Shown here: one piece after another, positions 8,509 through 15,370 of the stretch
How positions within the stretch are numbered: position 1 is the first letter of the stretch
Layout of the letters: each line of letters opens with the position of its first letter
NCBI RefSeq assembly: GCF_014841215.1
Contig: NZ_JACYTR010000054.1
Coordinates: forward strand, 1-32,836
Length of the DNA stretch: 32,836 nt
Source: Pseudomarimonas arenosa
Lineage (GTDB): Bacteria > Pseudomonadota > Gammaproteobacteria > Xanthomonadales > Xanthomonadaceae
Direction: 5' to 3'
Translations under genes and position numbers: made by a program
The notes under the pieces: generated by a model
Seen by the model: only the letters and a program-made list of their open reading frames with translations
The model's database searches: none
What the model was told of the DNA's origin: nothing

Positions 8509-9786
8509 ATGCGGATCGCCGTCGTCGGTTCCGGCGTTTCCGGCTTGGCCAGCGCCTGGCTGTTGAGCCAACAGCATCAGGTGACGTTGTTCGAGGCCGA
8601 CTCGCGGCTGGGCGGGCATACCCATACGCACACGGTCGAGATCCAAGGCCATGTCTACCACGTAGACAGCGGCTTCATCGTCTGCAACCCGCTCAACTAT
8701 CGATTGTTCTTTGCCCTGCTCGACGAACTCGGCGTGGAAACCCAGCCCACCACCATGAGTTTCGCCGTGAAGTCGGCCAGAACCGGGCTGGAGTACAACG
8801 CCGGCAGCAATGGCGGCCTGTTCGTGCAGAAGCGCCGGCTGTTTTCGCTGCGTCACTGGCGCATGCTGAGCGACATCCTGCGCTTTTATCGCGAAGCACC
8901 GTCCCTGTTAGCGATCGACGGACCCGGGCCCAGCCTTGGCGACTATCTCGACGCTCACGGCTACAGCGGCGGCTTCTGCGATGAACACCTGATTCCGATG
9001 GCCTCGGCCCTGTGGTCATCGCCCTCGCAGCAGATCCGCCAGTTTCCCGCCAAGTACCTGCTCACCTTCATGGCCAATCACCACATGCTGCAGGTCGAAG
9101 GACGGCCGGAATGGCGGGTGGTGAAAGGCGGGTCCAGTGCCTACATCGAGGCGATGCGCGCGACCTGGCGGGTCGACGTTCGCAGTGCTTGCCCGGTGCG
9201 GCAAGTCCAGCGCACCGACCTTGGCGTCGAGATCGGCCTGGACGCCGGCTCTGAACACTTCGATCAGGTGGTACTCGCTTGCCACAGCGACCAGGCGCTT
9301 GCCCTGCTCGGCGATCCAAGTGAGCGCGAACGCGAGATCCTGGGCGCCATACCCTACCAGCACAACGACACCGTACTGCACACCGATGCACGCCTGCTGC
9401 CGCGCGATCGACGCGCATGGGCGGCCTGGAACGCTCTGATTCCAAGCAGCGAGTCCGAGCAATGCACGGTCAGCTACTGCATGAACCTGCTGCAGTCGAT
9501 CGACTGCCCGCAGCCCTTGGTGGTCACCCTCAATCGCAGCGAGGCCATCGATCCCAACCGCGTGTTGGCACGGATGGCCTACCAGCACCCGATCTACACC
9601 GCCAGCAGCGTGGCAGCCCAGGCTCGCAAGGGCGAGATCAGCGGGCAGCGCAACACCTGGTATTGCGGCGCTTATTGGGGCTGGGGATTTCACGAAGATG
9701 GCATGCGCAGCGCGGTAGACGTTGCCCATGGACTGGGTGTGCATTGGCCGGCAAGCGCCGTCAGGGCGCAGGGGAGCGCGGCGTGA
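8509..9786 (+). CDS. FAD/NAD(P)-binding amine-oxidase-like oxidoreductase of CFA operons
   Basis: The 425-residue flavoprotein has an N-terminal dinucleotide-binding motif VVGSGVSGLASAWLL (residues 5-19), the acidic ribose-binding end FEAD, and the LGGHTHTHTV segment typical of this subfamily. The C-terminus keeps the FAD-contacting CGAYWGWGFHEDG motif. Proteins of this type are consistently next to DUF1365 and CFA-synthase genes in many proteobacteria; related operon members take part in unusual acyl-chain chemistry (for example the UfaD/UfaO-dependent furan fatty acid route in alphaproteobacteria). The precise reaction here is not known. Its stop TGA overlaps the GTG of the next gene by four bases (GTGA), a strong sign of co-translation. 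Confidence 0.87.
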   Translation: MRIAVVGSGVSGLASAWLLSQQHQVTLFEADSRLGGHTHTHTVEIQGHVYHVDSGFIVCNPLNYRLFFALLDELGVETQPTTMSFAVKSARTGLEYNAGSNGGLFVQKRRLFSLRHWRMLSDILRFYREAPSLLAIDGPGPSLGDYLDAHGYSGGFCDEHLIPMASALWSSPSQQIRQFPAKYLLTFMANHHMLQVEGRPEWRVVKGGSSAYIEAMRATWRVDVRSACPVRQVQRTDLGVEIGLDAGSEHFDQVVLACHSDQALALLGDPSEREREILGAIPYQHNDTVLHTDARLLPRDRRAWAAWNALIPSSESEQCTVSYCMNLLQSIDCPQPLVVTLNRSEAIDPNRVLARMAYQHPIYTASSVAAQARKGEISGQRNTWYCGAYWGWGFHEDGMRSAVDVAHGLGVHWPASAVRAQGSAA

Positions 9787-10589
9787 GCCAACCTGCCAGC
9801 GAACGACCGAGGGCCAGCGCGATCTATCGCGGGCACATCGTGCATCGTCGCAACAGCCCGCGACCGCACCGTTTCCGCTATCCGCTGTTCCTGCTCTATC
9901 TCGATCTGGACGAGTTGGAGCAGCTGTTTCGGGGCCGTTGGTTCTGGTCGGTGAATCGGCGGAATCTGGCCGAGTTCCGCCGCAGTGACTACTTGGGCGA
10001 CGCTGACCGACCGCTGAGCGATTGCGTGCGCGACGAGGTGCAAACGCACACCGGCCATCGCCCCGCAGGGCCGATTCGTCTGCTCACTCATCTGCGCTAC
10101 TTCGGCCATTGTTTCAATCCGGTGAGCTTCTACTACTGCTTCGAAGCCGACGGCACCACACCAAACTGCATTGTGGCGGAGATCACCAATACCCCCTGGC
10201 AAGAACGCCATCGCTATGTGCTGGATCTGCGCCGTGCCGAAGCCACCCCACGAGGATGGATCTGGCAGTTCGACAAGCAGTTCCATGTGTCGCCCTTTTT
10301 GCCCATGAACCGGCAGTATCGTTGGCGCTTCAGCGCCCCCGACGAACAACTATTCGTGCATATGGACTCCATCGACCGGAGCATCACCGACTTCGATGCC
10401 AGCCTCAGCCTGACGCGACAACCGATCAGTGCCGGCAATTTGGCCGCCCAGCTGCTGCGCTTTCCCGCCATGACCATGCAAGTGGTACTTGGCATCCACT
10501 GGCAGGCGCTGCGCTTGTGGCTGAAGCGCAACCCGGTTTATGACCACCCTGACAAATGGGCACAACACGCCAAGGATCTTGATCGATGA
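9783..10589 (+). CDS. DUF1365 family protein
   Basis: The 268-residue product belongs to the DUF1365 (COG3496) family, recognised by SAIYRGHIVHRR at the N-terminus, HLRYFGHCFNPVSFYYCF near 107 and the later KQFHVSPFLPMN. No enzymatic activity is established for the family; it is almost always encoded with the FAD oxidoreductase and CFA-synthase homologue. The open frame extends far upstream, but the GTG at 9783 overlaps the preceding stop as GTGA and matches the usual family N-terminus, so this start is chosen. The stop overlaps the next start as ATGA. No signal peptide is seen. Confidence 0.88.
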   Translation: MSQPASERPRASAIYRGHIVHRRNSPRPHRFRYPLFLLYLDLDELEQLFRGRWFWSVNRRNLAEFRRSDYLGDADRPLSDCVRDEVQTHTGHRPAGPIRLLTHLRYFGHCFNPVSFYYCFEADGTTPNCIVAEITNTPWQERHRYVLDLRRAEATPRGWIWQFDKQFHVSPFLPMNRQYRWRFSAPDEQLFVHMDSIDRSITDFDASLSLTRQPISAGNLAAQLLRFPAMTMQVVLGIHWQALRLWLKRNPVYDHPDKWAQHAKDLDR

Positions 10590-11866
10590 GCGATGCCTAC
10601 GAACACAGCCTGCCGCAACAGCCGGAAACGTCGGCCGGCCCATTGGGGCGCCTGCTGCGACGACGCTTGCTGGATCTGCTGGCGCAATTGCGCGGCTGCG
10701 AAATCGAACTGTCCGATGGCGAGGATAATTTGACGCTTGGATCGATCGAAGACGGCCAGCACGACCCAATACGTGTGCGCGTCGACGTTCTGAACCACGA
10801 GTTCTATCGGATGACCGCAGCGCAAGGCTCGGTAGGTGCGGCCGAAGCCTATATGGAAGGCCATTGGCGTTGCAGTGATCTGGTTGGACTGGTGAGAATC
10901 CTGGTTCGAAACCGCCACCTCCTCGACGCCATGGAGACTGGCACGGCTCGGCTGGGTGGCTGGCTACTGAACGCCTGGCATGGGCTTCGCAGGAATACCA
11001 AGAGCGGCAGCCGTCGCAACATCGCCGCTCACTACGATCTCGGAAACTCGCTGTTCAAGCTGTTCCTGGACAGCAACATGATGTACAGCTCAGCGATCTT
11101 CGCCAACGCTGATGAATCGCTGGAGACGGCCTCCGAGCGCAAGCTCGATCGCATCTGTCAGAAACTGCAGCTGCGCCCGGGTCTGCGAGTGGTCGAGATT
11201 GGTACCGGCTGGGGCGGGTTCGCGCTGCACGCAGCCGGCCGCTATGGTTGCCACGTGACCAGCACGACGATTTCAGCCGAGCAACATGCCTTGGCGAAAC
11301 AACGTGTGGAGGCAGCCGGACTTCAGGATCGCGTCACCCTGCTGCAGGATGATTATCGCGACCTGACGGGCCGGTACGATCACCTGGTTTCCATCGAAAT
11401 GATCGAAGCGATCGGCCATCAGTACCTTAACACCTACTTTGAAAAGGTGGCTGCCCTACTGAAGCCGGAAGGTTCGGCACTGATTCAAGCCATCACCATT
11501 GAAGATCACCGCTACCAGCAGGCGCTGACCTCGGTCGATTTCATCAAGCGATTCGTCTTCCCCGGCAGCTTCATTCCCTCGGTATCGGCCATGCTGGGAG
11601 CCGCTGCGCGCACCGACCTGCGACTTTTCAATCTGGAAGACATTGGACCGAGCTACGCGCTCACTCTGCGTCACTGGCGGCGTCGCTTCATGAGCCGACT
11701 GTCTGAGGTTAGAGAGCTCGGCTATCCCGATCGGTTCATACGCATGTGGGAGTTCTACCTCGCCTATTGCGAAGGTGGCTTCATCGAGCGTTCGATCGGC
11801 AATGTGCACCTGCTGTTCACCAAGCCCGGTAGTCGCCGTGGCGAATGGCTACCGGGACTGGTCTGA
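10586..11866 (+). CDS. cyclopropane-fatty-acid-synthase-like methyltransferase (first paralogue)
   Basis: The 426-residue product is a SAM-dependent enzyme that should add a methylene or methyl carbon to the double bond of phospholipid acyl chains. An N-terminal lipid-binding domain (about 30-140) precedes AHYDLGNSLFKLFLDSNMMY near 148 and the SAM loop VEIGTGWGG at 203-211. Compared with E. coli CFA synthase, the bicarbonate-binding Cys139 position is Ser169 (YSSAIF for YSCAYW) and His266 is Gln301 (QAITI for HTIGS). The Glu (EMIEAIG, about 271-274) and the distal Tyr (PSYALTL, 357) are kept. The changes are a reason to expect altered chemistry, such as a methylated rather than cyclopropanated product. 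It overlaps its neighbours by four bases and one base. Confidence 0.9.
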   Translation: MSDAYEHSLPQQPETSAGPLGRLLRRRLLDLLAQLRGCEIELSDGEDNLTLGSIEDGQHDPIRVRVDVLNHEFYRMTAAQGSVGAAEAYMEGHWRCSDLVGLVRILVRNRHLLDAMETGTARLGGWLLNAWHGLRRNTKSGSRRNIAAHYDLGNSLFKLFLDSNMMYSSAIFANADESLETASERKLDRICQKLQLRPGLRVVEIGTGWGGFALHAAGRYGCHVTSTTISAEQHALAKQRVEAAGLQDRVTLLQDDYRDLTGRYDHLVSIEMIEAIGHQYLNTYFEKVAALLKPEGSALIQAITIEDHRYQQALTSVDFIKRFVFPGSFIPSVSAMLGAAARTDLRLFNLEDIGPSYALTLRHWRRRFMSRLSEVRELGYPDRFIRMWEFYLAYCEGGFIERSIGNVHLLFTKPGSRRGEWLPGLV

Positions 11867-12390
11867 TGCGCTTCTGGGCCAATCTGATCGGGTTTCAGGC
11901 GGTATGGATGGCGTCGGTGGGCGGCGCTGCCAACGGCTACTGGTGGCTCGGCCCGCTGGCGGTGTGCCTGTTTGCCGGCTACCAGATCGGCGTCGGCCCC
12001 GACCGCCGCGCCGATCTGCTCATTCTGGCTGCCTGCGCGGTGCTCGGGTTCCTGGTCGATTCGCTGTGGGTGCAGCTCGGCTGGATGCAGTTCGCCTCTC
12101 CGCTGCCCTGGGCCCATCTGGCGCCGGTCTGGATCGTGGCCATGTGGATCGGCTTTGCACTCACGCTCAATCACTCACTGGCCGGCTTCAAGAAGCGACT
12201 GTGGCTGGCCGCGGCATTCGGTCTGGTCGGCGGTCCACTGGCCTACTACGCCGCCGCCCGTGCTTGGTCGGCCGTGGCCATCGCCGAGGGCGCTGGGCCC
12301 TACATCGGCCTGGCATTGGCCTGGGGTGTTCTGACGCCGCTGCTGTTGCTGCTGGCCGAGCGCTGGCAGCGTGCTACGGCGCCGGCCTGA
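11866..12390 (+). CDS. DUF2878 integral membrane protein
   Basis: The start is the ATG at 11866, which overlaps the TGA of the preceding gene by one base (TGATG), giving 174 residues. The protein is almost wholly hydrophobic, with about five to six membrane segments (for example LLILAACAVLGFLVDSLWVQ). It matches the DUF2878 family, which occurs in the same operons as the CFA-synthase homologue, DUF1365 and DUF1295. Function is unknown; co-occurrence suggests a role in handling or making the modified lipid in the inner membrane. Confidence 0.82.
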   Translation: MRFWANLIGFQAVWMASVGGAANGYWWLGPLAVCLFAGYQIGVGPDRRADLLILAACAVLGFLVDSLWVQLGWMQFASPLPWAHLAPVWIVAMWIGFALTLNHSLAGFKKRLWLAAAFGLVGGPLAYYAAARAWSAVAIAEGAGPYIGLALAWGVLTPLLLLLAERWQRATAPA

Positions 12391-12399
12391 GGACTGCCG

Positions 12400-13182
12400 A
12401 TGGATTTCGCACCGCTGCTCCACGTGCTGATCGCCGCGGTCATCCTGATGAGCCTGGCGTTCGAAGTGCAACGACGCACCCGCAACGCCGGCATTGTCGA
12501 TGTGGTCTGGGCCGGCGGCATGGCCGCCGCCGCCGTGTACTACGGCGTGGTCTCGGAAGGATCGGCACTCAGCCGCTTCCTGGCCGCGATGCTGGGCGGC
12601 GTATGGGGTGCCCGGCTCTGCCTGCACCTATTGTGGCGTGTACTGCACGAGGAAGAAGACGGCCGCTACCGCTACCTGCGCCAGCATTGGCAGGACAGCC
12701 AAGCCAAGTTCTTCGGATTCTTCATGCTACAGGCCGGTTTCACTGCCTTGTTCTCGGTACCGTTTCTGATTGCCGCCAACAACCCCACAGCCAGCCTGAG
12801 CATTTGGTCAATTGCCGGCGTGCTGGTGTGGCTGCTGAGCCTCTGTGGCGAATCTCTGGCCGATCGCCAACTGGCCGCATTCCGGGCCGACCCGGCCAAC
12901 CGCGGCAAGACCTGCCGCGCGGGCCTGTGGCGCTACTCCCGCCACCCCAACTATTTCTTTGAATGGCTGCACTGGTTTGGCTGGGTCCTGCTCAGCGTTG
13001 GCGCAGCGAACGCCTGGTTAAGCCTGCTCGGCCCATTGCTGATGGGCGCCAGCTTGGTCTGGATCACCGGCATCCCGTTCGTGGAAGCCCAAAGCCTGCG
13101 CTCGCGCGGCGATGACTACCGGCGCTACCAACAGGAGACCTCGATGTTTTTTCTGTGGCCGCCTAGGAGCCGAGATTCGTGA
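12400..13182 (+). CDS. DUF1295 / steroid 5-alpha-reductase-like membrane protein
   Basis: This 260-residue polytopic protein carries the family signature RYSRHPNYFFEWLHWFGW (about 178-195) and the C-terminal FVEAQSLRSRGDDYRRYQ. The fold is shared with NAD(P)H-dependent steroid 5-alpha-reductases and isoprenylcysteine methyltransferases, so a reductive or methyl-transfer step on a membrane lipid is possible but unproven. It starts nine bases after DUF2878. The last residues (RSRDS) and the TGA stop lie inside a GATTCGTGATTCG repeat, so the native C-terminus may have been altered by insertion of that repeat. Confidence 0.87.
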   Translation: MDFAPLLHVLIAAVILMSLAFEVQRRTRNAGIVDVVWAGGMAAAAVYYGVVSEGSALSRFLAAMLGGVWGARLCLHLLWRVLHEEEDGRYRYLRQHWQDSQAKFFGFFMLQAGFTALFSVPFLIAANNPTASLSIWSIAGVLVWLLSLCGESLADRQLAAFRADPANRGKTCRAGLWRYSRHPNYFFEWLHWFGWVLLSVGAANAWLSLLGPLLMGASLVWITGIPFVEAQSLRSRGDDYRRYQQETSMFFLWPPRSRDS

Positions 13183-13285
13183 TTCGGGATTCGGGATGCG
13201 CCGGCTGCGGCGTACCCAATACCCGTCGCCCGAACTCTTAACTCCAATCTCCGATCTCCGATCTCCGAATCACGAATCACGAAAC
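13174..13285. repeat. short GTGATTCG-type repeats in inverted orientation
   Basis: GATTCGTGATTCGG (13174-13187, followed by further GATTCGGGA units) is perfectly complementary to CCGAATCACGAATC (13265-13278). They enclose about 77 bases that end in triplicated ATCTCCG units. The block supplies the stop codon of the DUF1295 gene and ends two bases before the ATG of the next gene, leaving that gene without a visible ribosome-binding site. A similar arrangement lies at 25374-25529. Confidence 0.8.
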
Positions 13286-13287
13286 CC

Positions 13288-14313
13288 ATGCTTATAGACC
13301 TCTGCGAACGTGGCTTGATCCCCGACCCCTTGACCCGACTCGGCATTCGCCGCCTGTGTGCCCAGCGCCTGCGCGATGAACGCGCCGATGATGCCGTAGC
13401 GGCCTGGGAGCGATTTCGCAGCTTGCTTGCAGAGCTGCGCGGATCGGCGGTGGCGATCGAAACCGAAGCTGCCAATGAGCAGCATTACGAGGTGCCAGCC
13501 CGCTTCTTCGAGCTGTGCCTGGGCAAGCGTCTGAAGTATTCGAGCTGCTATTACCCCAGCGGCAAGGAGAGCCTGGATCAGGCCGAGGAGGCGATGTTGG
13601 CCCTCTACGGCGAGCGCGCCGAACTGGCCGACGGGCAGGACATCCTAGAGCTGGGCTGTGGCTGGGGCTCGCTGACGCTGTGGATGGCAGAACGGTATCC
13701 CAACGCACGGGTCACCGGGGTCTCCAATTCGCACGGGCAACGCCAGCACATCCTATCTCGAGCCGCCGAGCGCGGGCTCGATAACGTCGAGATCATCACC
13801 TGTGACGTCAATGCCCTGAGTCTTGAGCGCCGTTTCGATCGTTGTGTGTCGATCGAGATGTTCGAGCACATGCGCAACTACCAAGTGCTCCTCGAGCGTA
13901 TCCATGGCTGGCTGAAGCCCGGTGGCAAGCTGTTCGTACACATCTTCTGCCATCGCGAACTGATGTATCCGTTCGAAACCGAAGGCGATGACAACTGGAT
14001 GGGCCGCTATTTCTTCACCGGCGGATTGATGCCCTCAGCCGACACCCTGCTGCATTTCCAGCAGCACCTGACCCTGGAGCAGCAGTGGCGGCTGTCCGGC
14101 CAGCACTATGAGCGCACCGCCAACCATTGGCTGGAAAACCAGGATAAGCACCGCGACGAGGTGTTAAAGGTGCTGGAGCAGGCCTATGGCCCGGAACAGG
14201 CGCAGCGCTGGCACCAGCGCTGGCGCATGTTCTGGATGGCCTGCGCCGAACTGTTTGGCTACCGCGACGGCCATGAGTGGCTGGTGGGCCACTATCGTTT
14301 TGTCAAACCCTAA
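13288..14313 (+). CDS. CFA-synthase-like SAM methyltransferase (second paralogue)
   Basis: The 341-residue product belongs to the CFA/coclaurine-N-methyltransferase-like group. The N-terminal region is shorter than in true CFA synthases. EQHYEVPARFFELCLGKRLK (64-83) is followed by YSSCYYP, which keeps a Cys (87), the SAM motif ILELGCGWGSLTL (119-131), and VSIEMFEHM (187-195). HIFCH (218-222) retains a His at a position resembling the CFA bicarbonate site. It is clearly divergent from the first paralogue, so the two are not a recent duplication. It probably closes the lipid operon, but no ribosome-binding site is visible because a repeat abuts the ATG. Its TAA stop lies in the CTAA target duplication of a mobile element that starts at the next base. 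Confidence 0.88.
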   Translation: MLIDLCERGLIPDPLTRLGIRRLCAQRLRDERADDAVAAWERFRSLLAELRGSAVAIETEAANEQHYEVPARFFELCLGKRLKYSSCYYPSGKESLDQAEEAMLALYGERAELADGQDILELGCGWGSLTLWMAERYPNARVTGVSNSHGQRQHILSRAAERGLDNVEIITCDVNALSLERRFDRCVSIEMFEHMRNYQVLLERIHGWLKPGGKLFVHIFCHRELMYPFETEGDDNWMGRYFFTGGLMPSADTLLHFQQHLTLEQQWRLSGQHYERTANHWLENQDKHRDEVLKVLEQAYGPEQAQRWHQRWRMFWMACAELFGYRDGHEWLVGHYRFVKP

Positions 14314-14739
14314 CCCGGATATTTCATGAGGGGGCGCGGATGATCACCGAGGACTTTGCGTCGAGTGCAAGGCGCGACGAGCCCAAGTGGTGGGCCCACT
14401 TGGGCGAGATCGGGACGCAGTCCCGCGTAGCTGCGACAGCAGCCGACCGAGCGTAGCGAAGGCGCAGGCTACGAAGTAGCCGTTGCTGCGTAGCAGCCGA
14501 CCGAGCGTAGCGAAGGCGCAGGCTACGAAGTAGCCGTTGCTGCGTAGCAGCCGAACAACGCGGCAATCGGCGCAAAGGACCTCAGGGCGAATGCCCTGCG
14601 TAGCCGCGCAGCGGCCGAATGAGGGCCGTGCCAGCGCCGAAAGATCGCGAACACTCTGTTATCTCAACACCATCGGTCGAAACTCTCGCCCCGCTTGGAA
14701 TTGCCGGATCTTTCGGCGCGACCTCATGAAATATCCGGG
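14314..14739. mobile_element. complete MITE-like element, copy B (426 bp)
   Basis: The element is bounded by an 18-bp perfect terminal inverted repeat, CCCGGATATTTCATGAGG at 14314-14331 and its complement at 14722-14739. It is flanked on both sides by the direct repeat CTAA (14310-14313 and 14740-14743), read as a target duplication. No credible gene is inside. Contents from the left: a 10-bp stem hairpin GCCCAAGTGG...CCACTTGGGC (14381-14405), two tandem 54-bp units (14439-14546), and a right half shared with copies A and C. The ends match the end of an IS1380-like remnant at 23801-23817, so such a transposase could mobilise it. The left CTAA includes the stop codon of the methyltransferase gene. 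Confidence 0.85.
14439..14554. repeat. 54-bp tandem direct repeat inside the MITE-like element
   Basis: Two identical 54-bp units start at 14439 and 14493 (each begins GCAGCCGACCGAGCGTAGCG), and eight bases of a third begin at 14547. Each unit contains CAGGCTACGAAGTAGCC, a short inverted repeat. There are no unique spacers, so this is not a CRISPR array. The right-edge copy of the element at 32836 stops just where its own units would begin. Confidence 0.9.
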
Positions 14740-14858
14740 CTAAGTGTGTTGCCGATCCAGGCTGCAGCGCGCTGCAGCCGCGGAGCGCTGTGGGTTGTCC
14801 TCAGTGCATCTGAGTGCACCGAGGCACAGACCACGCTGGGGAACAACTGTCTGGTTGA

Positions 14859-15224
14859 TTATTCGCTGACGGTGGGTGCGGCCGGGCTGCTCTCGCCGTT
14901 TTCGGCCTTGGCTCGCACGATGCGGATGCCGCGACTCTCCATCCACGCGTCGAACTGTTCGGCACTCATCTTTTCGCCCGGCTTCATATTGAATCGATAC
15001 GGCGTATTGTCGAACTCAGTCTGCTTCTGGTAACTCGCGTCGGCGTACTGCGCGCGGCGCGCTTCATCGCGCGAAACCATTTGCTCGAAGGTGATTCCGT
15101 CGGTGAACCGCGGTGACACGGCTGGCGCCACTGCAGCATGCGGCGCGGCGATGGCCATTTGGCACACGGCGCTTCCCACAGCCAAGGCGGTGATGAGGCA
15201 GAGGGACTTGTTCAGCTTGTGCAC
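14859..15224 (-). CDS. small exported protein of unknown function
   Basis: The product is 121 residues from a GTG start. Residues 1-26 form a signal peptide (KLNKS, hydrophobic LCLITALAVGSAV, likely cleavage after AIA). The mature part is short and polar: FTDGITFEQMVSRDEARRAQ, a segment NTPYRFNMKPGEKMSAEQFD with a helical look, and AWMESRGIRIV, then a disordered Ser/Pro tail. I do not recognise a family. It is probably periplasmic. It lies downstream of and in the same direction as the OmpA-family gene, but a strong terminator separates them, so it is probably transcribed alone; a TATGAT about 40 bases upstream could be its -10 box. Codon use looks like its neighbours. Confidence 0.7.
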   Translation of the reverse strand: MHKLNKSLCLITALAVGSAVCQMAIAAPHAAVAPAVSPRFTDGITFEQMVSRDEARRAQYADASYQKQTEFDNTPYRFNMKPGEKMSAEQFDAWMESRGIRIVRAKAENGESSPAAPTVSE

Positions 15225-15317
15225 TGGCGCACCCGGGCGACTCTCAATGCCAGGATCATAGCTGTTGTCGCATCAGCAACATAGACCTGCATCGCAGTTC
15301 TGCGCTGAGGACGACCC

Positions 15318-15348
15318 AAAAAACAAGGCCCGGTAACCCGGGCCTTGT
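15318..15348 (-). terminator. rho-independent terminator of the OmpA-family gene
   Basis: On the minus strand an 11-bp perfect stem (15338-15348 with 15323-15333, loop 15334-15337) is followed by TTTTTT (15318-15323 region). It begins 22 bases after the ompA stop. The structure is GC-rich and textbook in form. Confidence 0.9.
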
Positions 15349-15370
15349 GTCCTTTCACAGAGCGTAGCGC

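Noticed and set aside
14439-14554. Direct repeats resembling a short CRISPR array
   Set aside because: The units are contiguous 54-bp copies with no unique spacers and lie inside a transposable element; no cas gene is present.
14324-14575. Minus-strand open frame with an 18-residue repeated peptide
   Set aside because: It is the translation of the 54-bp tandem repeat and element ends, with no ribosome-binding site and an Arg/Leu/Ala composition typical of non-coding GC-rich DNA.
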